Position numbers and translations under genes: made by a program
Shown here: positions 18,246-26,400 of the stretch, one piece after another
Layout of the letters: every line of letters begins with the position of its first letter
How positions within the stretch are numbered: position 1 is the stretch's first letter
Assembly: GCA_963677215.1 (NCBI GenBank)
Contig: OY781919.1
Location: 3,534,001-3,598,000 of the forward strand
Direction: 5' to 3'
Length of the DNA: 64,000 nucleotides
From: G963676795 sp963677215
Lineage (GTDB): Bacteria; Desulfobacterota; Desulfuromonadia; Desulfuromonadales; Geopsychrobacteraceae
The notes under the pieces: generated by a model
Seen by the model: the letters and a program-made list of their open reading frames with translations, nothing else
The model's database searches: none
Told to the model about the DNA's origin: nothing

Positions 18246-18547
18246 GAGGGCATTTCTCCTCCGCCCATTGGCGTGCCATACACTTCAACCTGAACATGAC
18301 GAACACTCAGACGGTCACCCGAGTGCCAGACCAAGACAATGGCAGCGCCGGGCTGCATACCGCAGATCACATTTCCCGCTTCATCCATCTCAGCGACATC
18401 ACTGTTGGACGATTCAAACACCGGCGATTCAACAGTGCCCCGAATGGATAGCGGGATGGTCTGCGTAAACTCGGAGGTCGAAACGCGTATCAGCTTGGGG
18501 AAAACGTCCCAGTATGGATGTGTCGGTATGGTTGATTCTTCCGGCAT
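18242..18547 (-). CDS. single Ig-like (BIG2-type) tail protein
   Basis: This 101-residue protein consists of one Ig-like domain (FESSNSDVAEMDEAGNVICG). It aligns with the first domain of the following gene over nearly its whole length, pointing to tandem duplication. The GGAG site and overlap with the next gene show cotranslation. Likely a surface-exposed virion component. Confidence 0.8.
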   Translation of the reverse strand: MPEESTIPTHPYWDVFPKLIRVSTSEFTQTIPLSIRGTVESPVFESSNSDVAEMDEAGNVICGMQPGAAIVLVWHSGDRLSVRHVQVEVYGTPMGGGEMPS

Positions 18548-18557
18548 GCAATGCTCC

Positions 18558-18824
18558 TCAGTTGTCTATGGTGTTCGGACTGCCCGCCACAATCACCGCA
18601 CCGCAGGCGGTAATGTCGCCGATTCTGGCGTTGGGGCTCCCTTCGGTAATGGTAGTCATGCTTCCGGTCACAATGGGGGTAACGCCGTGTCCGGGGATGG
18701 GACAGACGTGCAGGTCACCCATGCGGGCCACCGGAATGCCGTTTACCATGGTTCGAACGGCCGATGTGATGATCACACCGCCGTGACTGCTGACATCTCC
18801 CAGACGTGCCTGTGGTCCGCTCAT
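18558..18824 (-). CDS. PAAR-domain spike tip protein
   Basis: The 88-residue protein has the repeated short motifs of PAAR proteins: ARLGDVSSHGG, VNGIPVARMGDLHVCP, NARIGDITACG, ending VAGSPNTIDN. The His/Cys positions bind the metal at the cone tip. PAAR proteins sharpen the membrane-piercing spike of contractile machines. I chose the ATG at 18824 (GAGG upstream, ATGA overlap with the previous gene). It follows the spike gene by one small gene, as expected. Confidence 0.93.
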   Translation of the reverse strand: MSGPQARLGDVSSHGGVIITSAVRTMVNGIPVARMGDLHVCPIPGHGVTPIVTGSMTTITEGSPNARIGDITACGAVIVAGSPNTIDN

Positions 18825-19189
18825 GGTTTCAGCCTCAAGGTTAGATTGATCAGATAGCCGATCAGCCCGCCGACAGCGGTGCCGATTCCCAGTGTCAGTC
18901 CGACAATTTTCCACATGGTCTCCGTGCCCACCTTACCGCTGACCCGGGTGTGAAGCCGGTCAATCTCCTCGGCGTGGCGGTGCAGGTCTGAATTGATGCC
19001 GCGAACCAGCACCTCGACGTTCTCTTTGTCGGATTTCTTTTCGATTTCCCGTTCGATTTTCTCCAGCCGGTCCTGAATTTCACGGCGGTGGTTTTCCAGA
19101 ATCCCTCGAAATTCCTTACGCCATGTGTCGAAGGTTCTGGCGAGCATCTCTTCGGATGCAGTCAGCCCGGGTTGATTTGAATCACTCAT
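18821..19189 (-). CDS. membrane-anchored coiled-coil protein (XhlA-like)
   Basis: The product is 122 residues. A highly charged coiled coil (about 20-90: ILENHRREIQDRLEKIEREI and following) precedes one C-terminal hydrophobic segment (IVGLTLGIGTAVGGLIGYLI, about 95-117). This layout resembles the XhlA holin-accessory family. It lies between spike and PAAR genes, an unusual place for a lysis protein, so it could instead be a tail-tip membrane-interacting protein. The function is not settled. Confidence 0.7.
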   Translation of the reverse strand: MSDSNQPGLTASEEMLARTFDTWRKEFRGILENHRREIQDRLEKIEREIEKKSDKENVEVLVRGINSDLHRHAEEIDRLHTRVSGKVGTETMWKIVGLTLGIGTAVGGLIGYLINLTLRLKP

Positions 19190-19200
19190 GCAACTTTCCC

Positions 19201-20250
19201 TTATGTGTTAATCAATACTTGGTTTGTCGATTTGATGATGATGTTGCCGACAACACCATCCATGAAAATGAGGCTTCCCGCCTTGTCGGTTGCGCTGATG
19301 CTTTCCGTTCCCGGTGCCGCGTTCATCCTGACCACCTGTCCGGCTTTGTCGGTCAGGCGGATCTGTTCAGCGCCCTTGGTGGAGTCGATCAGAATCTCCT
19401 GCGTGCCGTTGAGACCCCAGATGTGGACCTTTTCCCGGCCTTTGGTGGTATCGATCAGAATCTTCTGCCAACGGGAACGGCCCTTGTCGCAGGAGAGGAT
19501 GTGAATCTTTTCCTTGTCCTGCCACGCCTCCAGCAGCACCTGCTGACGGCAGAGGTCGGTGAGTTGTACCCGGGCTTTCGATCCGACGATCTGTGAAGCA
19601 ATATCGAGCTGGTCGCCTTTTTCGGCATCCTTGGTGCCGCGTCTGAGGGCGTTGCCGCTCTGCATTTCCGGTTTGACTTTGGCCTCCATGGTGAGGATCT
19701 GACCGGCCCGGTCGATCAGGCGCATCAGCTCATTACCGTCACGGTCATCGGCCAGAATGGTGTGTCCGGTTTCCGTCTTCATCAGCACCCTGAAGCGCGG
19801 GCAGTAGTATTCCGGATGGCCGTGGTATTTCTGGTGTTCGAGGTTGTCGTGAGGATTGCTCTGGTGCTCCAGTTTGTCCTCGCAGTCATGGCAGAATGCA
19901 TTGCTGCAGGTGCGCTTGGATTCCTCAGGCTGTTCCCCGGGATTGCTCTTGGCCAGCCAGACTCCGGTCCAGATTGGATACTGAACAATGCCGCCTTCAA
20001 ACTCGGCCCAGACCGAAGCGCCTTCTTCCGGCACGAGAAACATGCCGCAATCATCATTGCCGCCATACGGAAAACAGGGAGAGGCCCAGTCGGACCAGTT
20101 TTCACGGCCCGTACCCAGCACAGCAGGGATTTCGAGCCGGACTCTTCCGAGCCGCTCCGGGTCGTTGTTGTCCCGGACAAAGGCCCGGTACTTGCCGTAC
20201 CAGCGATTGCGATAACGTTCTTCGGTCTGTTTGTCTGAGGTCTCAAGCAT
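19201..20250 (-). CDS. baseplate spike protein (gpV / gp5 OB-fold, VgrG-like)
   Basis: The 349-residue product starts at an ATG at 20250 after GGAGGG. An OB-fold domain (YRAFVRDNNDPERLGRVRLEIPAVL, ASPCFPYGGNDDCGMFLVPEEGASVWAEFEGG) is typical of phage baseplate assembly protein V and T4 gp5. A Cys cluster (CSNAFCHDCEDKL) follows near residue 115. The C-terminal half is a series of short repeats (ILIDTTKGREKVHIWG, ILIDSTKGAEQIRLTDKAG) that would fold into a triple-stranded beta-helix needle capped by the PAAR protein. Confidence 0.9.
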   Translation of the reverse strand: MLETSDKQTEERYRNRWYGKYRAFVRDNNDPERLGRVRLEIPAVLGTGRENWSDWASPCFPYGGNDDCGMFLVPEEGASVWAEFEGGIVQYPIWTGVWLAKSNPGEQPEESKRTCSNAFCHDCEDKLEHQSNPHDNLEHQKYHGHPEYYCPRFRVLMKTETGHTILADDRDGNELMRLIDRAGQILTMEAKVKPEMQSGNALRRGTKDAEKGDQLDIASQIVGSKARVQLTDLCRQQVLLEAWQDKEKIHILSCDKGRSRWQKILIDTTKGREKVHIWGLNGTQEILIDSTKGAEQIRLTDKAGQVVRMNAAPGTESISATDKAGSLIFMDGVVGNIIIKSTNQVLINT

Positions 20251-20662
20251 GGCTGCTTTCCCTCCGACGGCTGTCATTCCAAGCCTTCCAACCGCCCACA
20301 CGGACGGCCCAATACATCAGTCGGCGTTTCCATGCAGGAACACCGAGTTTGGTCATCAGGTCGAGAAAGATGCGGTCGGCATCCGCACGGCTCACCAGTC
20401 CCGTGTGATAGAGATAGTCATGCACAACGGCAGCCGGTGAATAGCGTCCCCATGGCGGCACAATTCTCCAGAACAGACGAGGCACGGAAGCAAAGTCCGT
20501 TTCAAATCCGGCAGGCACGGTAATGGTGCGGCTGCCAGCGATCCTGACCTTGTAGTCTTTGATTAGGCGGGCGCTCCGGCCACTGGGCAGCAGCTCAAAC
20601 TGTAACGGTCCGTTCAGTCCGATCCCCGAGCCGACGGTAACGGTCTTCTGAAACTCAGTCAT
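20243..20662 (-). CDS. DUF1353-family protein
   Basis: The 139-residue product from an ATG at 20662 (GAGGTGG upstream) contains VPAGFETDFASVPRLFW, AAVVHDYLYHTGLVSRADADRIF and a C-terminal Trp/Arg-rich helix, the signature of DUF1353. These proteins are common in phage lysis/tail regions beside peptidases; the molecular function is not established. It lies between the M15 peptidase and spike genes, overlapping both. Confidence 0.85.
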   Translation of the reverse strand: MTEFQKTVTVGSGIGLNGPLQFELLPSGRSARLIKDYKVRIAGSRTITVPAGFETDFASVPRLFWRIVPPWGRYSPAAVVHDYLYHTGLVSRADADRIFLDLMTKLGVPAWKRRLMYWAVRVGGWKAWNDSRRRESSHA

Positions 20663-21032
20663 TGCGCCACCTCGCTTTCCCGGTGGTTCGGACATCGAGA
20701 TGGACCCATGACGGATAGATCCCGATGCCGCCTTGCTGAAAGGCCGGTATGGTTTCCGCCGCCTGAGCCAGGTCTTCGGCTGTCATTCCATCCGGGCAGG
20801 ACACATCGGCAGCCATTCCCAAGGTGTGAAAACTTTGGGCTGCTCCGCCAACAGACTCATTGTGCCGGTTGCAGCGAAAGCCGCTCGTGATACTCAGCGG
20901 CAGGTTCAATTGATCGCGCAGATCCTGAAGCGCAGAAATCAGTTCAGGATGCACCGGAGCCGAATGCCCGCAGCAGTTGGTTCCTTTGCAGGCAAATTCG
21001 GAACGGCTGAAATTTTTACTCAGATCTCCCAT
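20655..21032 (-). CDS. M15-family peptidase (endolysin or tail peptidase)
   Basis: The 125-residue protein shows the peptidase M15 zinc motif SFHTLGMAADVS (SxHxxGxAxD) and a C-terminal WVHLD carrying the last zinc His. The N-terminal part, NFSRSEFACKGTNCCGHSAPVHPELISAL, is the usual substrate-positioning region. The enzyme would cleave the peptide stem of peptidoglycan. It lies directly behind the hub gene, so it may act in tail-mediated wall penetration, in lysis, or in both. Confidence 0.9.
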   Translation of the reverse strand: MGDLSKNFSRSEFACKGTNCCGHSAPVHPELISALQDLRDQLNLPLSITSGFRCNRHNESVGGAAQSFHTLGMAADVSCPDGMTAEDLAQAAETIPAFQQGGIGIYPSWVHLDVRTTGKARWRND

Positions 21033-21040
21033 GGTTCCTC

Positions 21041-22306
21041 CTAAGAAACAGCACCGGAATCCGCGTCGATGGTCACCATGGCCGGTGGCTCATTCTGCGG
21101 GGTTGCCGGTGCTTCTTTATCGTTTGGTTTGCCCTTGGTCTGGGCGGACTTGTCTCCAGCCCCTTTGCCAAGGGCGTTCTTTTTGAGTTTGATCTCACAG
21201 GAATAGCCGGATGAACCGATGCTGTGGCGAACCGAGTGGCAGTAGTAAATGCCGGAAAACTTCCGGCCCACACCTTTCACTTCGAGATTCTTTTTGGCCC
21301 GCAGCGACGGAATACCGATGGTGACGGCGGTGGCTTCCACCTGTTTGAGTTCGGCCTCTCTGAATTTCCCTTCGGCTGTATCCTGAGCAGGCTCCTGTGC
21401 CGGTTCTTCATGAAAGGCTTCGGAACGCTCGTAGGCGGGAACGACCTGTCCGGTCTCCTGTTCCTTGAAGCTGCCTTCGCCCGTATTGCCATCCACCAGA
21501 TAGGTCTGTTTTCCCAGCGAAGTCCGTTCGGGAGTCGTGTCGTTGTTGGCCTTGTGCTCCACCACATCCTTTTTGCGGGGATCGACACCGACTGATTTGG
21601 TTTCGACCCCGGCACCTTTGGCTCCCTGTGATTGGGTGGATGGCCTGAAAGAGCGCAGAACGCCTTTTCGGTCGGTGAAATATTCCAGCGTCAAAAGCGG
21701 AGCCTGTTCCAGTTCCTTCGGATGGAAATGGAGTTCATCGTCCTGAATGAAAAAGGAGTAGCCGCTGACACCCTGACCATCCCGGTCACGGGCCTTGGTT
21801 GCCAGTTCTTTGAGAAAGACGGCGTCGGACTGATTGCTCTGGGTTACACGAAGATGATGGCCCTTGGTGGCCGTCACGACCGGTTTGAGGCCGTTGGCCG
21901 AGGCGATCTGCTCGGCTATTTCGGAATAGAGAATGCCCGGCGCGGGTTTCTGCCAGACCTTCTGGTTTTCCTTTCCGGCCAGCTTGAAGCCCTTGTCGTA
22001 GGCTTTGATACGGATGGTGGGGTCGCCGTTTTCTGGGAAGTCGTAATCGATATCCTTGATAACCGCCTTCTTGCGGGGCGAGAGATTGCCCACATAACCG
22101 AACCGGGCAATGATCTCGTTGCCTTCCTGAAAAAGCGGATCGTCCACAAACTGGAGGTTGCGGTTGGTGATGGACAGCTCGAGAACATCCAGTTCCTCTT
22201 CATTGTCGGTGAAAACAAATGAAGTGATTTCCTGAGTGATATCCTTGGAGAGCGATTTACCCTCTATCTGAATCAGAAATGTCGGTTTGAATGTATCGAG
22301 TTCCAT
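21041..22306 (-). CDS. baseplate hub protein (late control protein D / gp27-like)
   Basis: The 421-residue product starts at an ATG at 22306 with GGAG upstream; the more upstream in-frame start overlaps the promoter element and has no ribosome site. The sequence FLIQIEGKSLSKDITQEITSF, then NEEELDVLELSITNRNLQF, matches phage late control gene D proteins, which form the trimeric hub on which the spike sits. The C-terminal third is low-complexity and charged (KEAPATPQNEPPAM). It is the first gene behind promoter copy B. Confidence 0.9.
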   Translation of the reverse strand: MELDTFKPTFLIQIEGKSLSKDITQEITSFVFTDNEEELDVLELSITNRNLQFVDDPLFQEGNEIIARFGYVGNLSPRKKAVIKDIDYDFPENGDPTIRIKAYDKGFKLAGKENQKVWQKPAPGILYSEIAEQIASANGLKPVVTATKGHHLRVTQSNQSDAVFLKELATKARDRDGQGVSGYSFFIQDDELHFHPKELEQAPLLTLEYFTDRKGVLRSFRPSTQSQGAKGAGVETKSVGVDPRKKDVVEHKANNDTTPERTSLGKQTYLVDGNTGEGSFKEQETGQVVPAYERSEAFHEEPAQEPAQDTAEGKFREAELKQVEATAVTIGIPSLRAKKNLEVKGVGRKFSGIYYCHSVRHSIGSSGYSCEIKLKKNALGKGAGDKSAQTKGKPNDKEAPATPQNEPPAMVTIDADSGAVS

Positions 22307-22336
22307 GCACGTCTCCGGCTGTTCGCAGTTCACTGC

Positions 22337-22367
22337 TTACATACCGGAAGCACTGATGGAGTGTCGG
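22337..22367 (-). promoter_or_regulatory. CCGAC-N15-CCGGTATGTAA promoter, copy B
   Basis: CCGAC is at 22363-22367 and CCGGTATGTAA at 22337-22347, with a 15-nt spacer. This is one of two copies with T in place of the central A of the downstream box. It lies in the 64-bp gap between the LysM-like gene (ending 22371) and the hub start at 22306. Confidence 0.78.
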
Positions 22368-22370
22368 GGC

Positions 22371-22661
22371 TCAGTCGAGAATGTGCATGCCGACGTGGTC
22401 CATGGAAGGGATGCGAAGCAGCGTGCCCGGCGTCAGTTCGAGGGGAAAGAAGATGTCGTTGTAGTCACAGATGATCCACCAGAGCTTTGCCTCTCCCAGA
22501 TACCTGTGGGCCAGAAGATCCAGCCGGTCACCGTCGGTCACGGTATGAAAGCGGTCATCGAATCTCGGTGATGTATCGATCGGAAACCGCATGCCAAGGG
22601 AATCACCGTCACTGTCTCTATACCGGAGACACTTTGCGTATCTGGAATCCTTGTCGATCAT
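22371..22661 (-). CDS. LysM-domain tail protein (gpX-like)
   Basis: The 96-residue protein ends with a LysM-like domain: FHTVTDGDRLDLLAHRYLGEAKLWWIICDYNDIFFP, then GTLLRIPS. In contractile phages, proteins of this type sit between tape measure/tube genes and the hub and help to assemble the hub complex (P2 gpX, gp53-like). The start overlaps the preceding stop, with GGAGG upstream. Confidence 0.88.
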   Translation of the reverse strand: MIDKDSRYAKCLRYRDSDGDSLGMRFPIDTSPRFDDRFHTVTDGDRLDLLAHRYLGEAKLWWIICDYNDIFFPLELTPGTLLRIPSMDHVGMHILD

Positions 22662-23131
22662 GAACGCACCTCCGACCAGTTGACCGATTGATCGACGTAT
22701 TCTTCGAGGGATATATCCACCTCGGCCCGCTGTGGAGCGAGATTGGTCTGGTCGAAAAGGCCGAAAAAGCGGGCCTTCACCTGTCTGACAATGCAGGTAA
22801 CGCCCGGATAGAGATCACCGAAAATGAGAATGACCCGGTGCGGCGCGTTCTTGAGCATGCTGCCAGCGTGTTCCGGGTATTGCAGAGACCGCAGCCAATC
22901 GACCTTTTGTTTGACTGGTCCTTTGAACAATTCGACCTTGAAGGTGATCCGGCGAGGTTCACCGGCCACATACTGATAACGAGGATGGCTCATGCCGGGA
23001 ATCTTGATGGCGGCATAGCTGGTTGATTTCTCATCGCTGATATTGTTGGGATTGTATTGGAATTCCAGTCGCTCGCCGGTGTCGGCATCGACCAGATATC
23101 CTTTTATCGGTTGCCGGTCCCAAGTCATCAT
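22658..23131 (-). CDS. contractile-injection tube-associated/hub protein
   Basis: The 157-residue protein begins with PIKGYLVDADTGERLEFQYNPNNI, the characteristic opening of the tube/LysM-associated proteins of contractile injection systems, which bridge tube and hub. A LysM partner follows, overlapping by 4 nt. Either of two adjacent ATGs (23131 or 23128) could be used. Confidence 0.82.
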   Translation of the reverse strand: MMTWDRQPIKGYLVDADTGERLEFQYNPNNISDEKSTSYAAIKIPGMSHPRYQYVAGEPRRITFKVELFKGPVKQKVDWLRSLQYPEHAGSMLKNAPHRVILIFGDLYPGVTCIVRQVKARFFGLFDQTNLAPQRAEVDISLEEYVDQSVNWSEVRS

Positions 23132-23442
23132 TCGACCTCGTGAATTTCAACGATTGTCTTGCCGATCTCTCTGGCATGAGACAGCTCCTGCTGCATCCCT
23201 TTGGAAATACCATTTCCGTTAAACGCCCAGACTTCAGAGCAGGTCTCCATGTAAGCAAGCCCGCAGCTGATACCTGCAGATCGTTGCTCCGGGTCGTGGT
23301 CATCGACAAAGCGCGGGTAAAGAAGGTGCGGCGCGAATGGCGCGTAGCCTTGATCCATGGTCATGCGGCACAGCTTTTTGGCCACTTCAACGTTTCTTTC
23401 AATCTCCCCGGCAAAGGGGCTGCAAATAAACACTCTTTTCAT
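23128..23442 (-). CDS. nucleoside 2-deoxyribosyltransferase-like (DUF4406-type) protein
   Basis: The 104-residue product from an ATG at 23442 (GAGGC upstream, overlapping the tape measure end) has the family start RVFICSPFAG, an internal YPRFVDDHDPEQRSAG, and a C-terminal VWAFNGNGISKGMQQELSHA, with the acidic and Gly/Ser positions of the 2-deoxyribosyltransferase fold. Such proteins act on nucleotides or nucleoside-like ligands. Its place between tape measure and hub genes is unusual and may reflect insertion. Confidence 0.8.
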   Translation of the reverse strand: MKRVFICSPFAGEIERNVEVAKKLCRMTMDQGYAPFAPHLLYPRFVDDHDPEQRSAGISCGLAYMETCSEVWAFNGNGISKGMQQELSHAREIGKTIVEIHEVE

Positions 23443-23450
23443 CGGTTGCC

Positions 23451-26400
23451 TCACAGGGTTTCATAGTTTCTTATTTTTCGCTCCCGGAGGTCCTTGTAGA
23501 CCGCCTCGGCTACCTGACGACCATCGATATGCGTGGACACGGAAACCTCCACCGGCCGTTCCGAAAGCGCATCGAGCTTGTTCAACAGTGCCTCCAGAAG
23601 GCTGGCCACATCGGGACCTTCCTGCTGGCCTGCAGGCGGTGATACAAACGAATTCGTTCTTGCCGCTGCCAGCTTTTCAGGCGGATGCAGTTCCGGCTGC
23701 ATTACCGAAGAGGCATTGACCTCCTGCAATATGCCGGTCCCGACCGTATCCACGGAAGCTCTGACATCAGCCGGAATACTCAACGCGGGAATCATCCCCA
23801 TCGACGGGGCGATCTGCCCGGCAATGGTCACTGGCGGAAGCGAAGGAGCCGCAATGGCATCCGGGAACTGATAAGGCTTACTTACCGGAATTTTCGGTGT
23901 AATGTCGGCTGCTCCGGCTGGCCCTGCATTCACGACCGGCATTGCGGAAGCCATGACCGGCGAAAGCATCAGCACGGCGGAGAACACCGTCGGGATGAGC
24001 TTTTTATCGAGACTCGGAATCAGAGCGAATCGACCGGCGCTTTGCTGCACAACAGCAGGTTTGGCGGAAGCGGTCTGCAATTTGGGGGCAGCTTTGGCTT
24101 CAGGTGCCGATGAAGAGGAAAGCAAGGACTTGATACCAGTCCACGCACCACTGAGCAGTCCGGAGGCTTTCTGTTTCACCGACTGAATGACACCACCCAC
24201 ACCGGACTTAACCTGGCTCCAGAGGGCTGTTCCTTTTTCAGCTACCGCAGAGATCCCCGAGCCAATGATGTTTTTCAGCCCGCTGAAGGTGGAGGTGAAC
24301 GTCTGTTTAACCGCCGTCGCACCGGCGGACAACTTATTCCAAACACCACTCCAAGAATCCGGCAAAGACAGTTCGGGAATGAGATTGCTTAACGCGCCTT
24401 TGATCAGCCCACCGGCTTTGGATACCATCGATCCGGCACCATCAACCAGTGAACCCCAGAGATTGCCTGCCGTTCTGAAAGGAGCAGCAAGCAGATTCAT
24501 TGCGGTCTGGCCCGCTGATTTGAGCCCGTTCCAGACACCAGACAGTGCAGACAGAACTCCACGAGCCGCAAAGGAGAACACTTTTGCAGGTAATGCCAAT
24601 GTGGAAAGCATTCCATCCGCCAGAGTTGTGAGCAGTGCTTTACCTGATGCTGTCAGGGTCGATAGCGGACCTTCCTTGGCGTCGGAGAACGGCAGCAGGC
24701 TTCGCAACTTGCCGAGCGCATTCTTCAGCATACGGAATGGATAGGTAACCGCCGACCAGATGCCTTCACCCAGTGTGACGAGCATCTTTTTCCCGGCCTC
24801 AAAAAAGGTCATGTCGCCCGAGAAGAAACTTTTTACTGTGGCGAACAGGTTCCGCAATGTACTGACAATCGGCAGATTCATGAACACGCTGACGATTCGC
24901 TCACCGGCAGCTACAAAGAATCGCACCGTTCCGTCAAAAACCGAGGTGATAAAGTTCCAGACGCCACTGATGACATCGCGAGCCCACCTGAACGGGGTTG
25001 CCAGAAAATCAAAGACCGCTCCGCCAATCGCTTTCAATCCATCCAGCAGGGAGACATCACCGGTCAGTATCTGCCAGACGGAATAGATGATCTTCCCGGC
25101 GGCCACAAACGCCTGCGCAATCAGCCTCACCGGAAGCAGAAATTTGTAGATGAACTTGGTGGCATAGATCAGTGAGCCGACGATCACCTTACCGACCCAG
25201 ACAACGCTTCGCACCACAACGGCCAGTGCTTTAACAACCATCGTGATATTCCAGACCACGATGCGGAGTGCATAGGCCAGTCCCTGCAGCAGAACACCGG
25301 CAACCGTTCCGACCACGGAACCGAACTGTCGCCACGCCGATCCGTCCACTGAATTGGCCGAGACACCAAATATTTCCACCACCGAGAAGATGGCTTTGTA
25401 GAGGGTTGCGTAGGCTGAAATCATCCCCTTTACGGCTGGTTCGAGAATAGCCCGGATTCGACCGAAGGCATGTGAGAAGGCTTCCCACAGCCCGGACAGG
25501 TATTCCCGCACCCGGTAATAGACCTTGAAGACGGTCACGACAAAACCGAGAAGCCCGGCTGACTTGAGTCGGTTGGCAAGCTCGGCCGACATCTGGCCGG
25601 TGGAGCCGCTCAGGGATGAAATGAGGGTTTTCACGCCCTCGAAGACCAGTTTGATCTTGTTCCACGTTCCGAGAACGATGTCCCGGATTCCTCCGAAGTT
25701 TGTCTCCCATGCCCGTTTCAAGAGATAGACCGCCAGCACCACACCGGCAATGGCGGCAGTAACCGGCAAAAAGTAAGTGGCGATGGCAGAGCCGACCCCT
25801 GCGGCCGCTGCGCTGATGGCGATAAACCCGGCCTTGATTGCCGGAAGCATGAGCCCAACCAGTCCTACAGCCGAAGTAACTGCTCCGGCAACGACCAGCA
25901 CGGCTCCAAGAGCCATGGAAAGCGTCAAGACCACCCGGGTGACTCCGGGCATGGATTTGGCCAGTTTCTGCAAAAACAGAATGAAGCGGGAAATGCCGTT
26001 CATTACCGGAGTGACGACTGGCAGCAACGTGCGGCCCAATATTTCGGTCAGGTTGGCCATCTGCTGGCGGATCAATCCGAACCGGGCTCCGATATCCTGA
26101 TTCATGGCACTGGCCATCTGATTGGTTACCGCTGTTCCCGTTTTCATGGCTGCACCGACCGACTTGATATTGCCCTCCAAAGATTCCATTCCGGCGGACA
26201 TCTGCAGGAGAAACTTGACCGCTTCATCGGAACCGAAGGCTTTCTTCAGCTTCACCTGAGCGGCAGCCTGAGACATATCCGGAAACTGCTGTTTGATCTC
26301 CTGCAGGATAGGAATGACACCTTTGAGACGGCCGGTTGTATCGGTAAACGAGAGCCCGAGCTGATCCCCGGCCTCGGCAGCCTTCATAATGAATGCCTTG

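Noticed and set aside
20243..20301. Upstream in-frame start for the spike gene at 20301
   Set aside because: The ATG at 20250 has a GGAGGG site; the extension overlaps the DUF1353 gene and adds sequence unlike spike N-termini.
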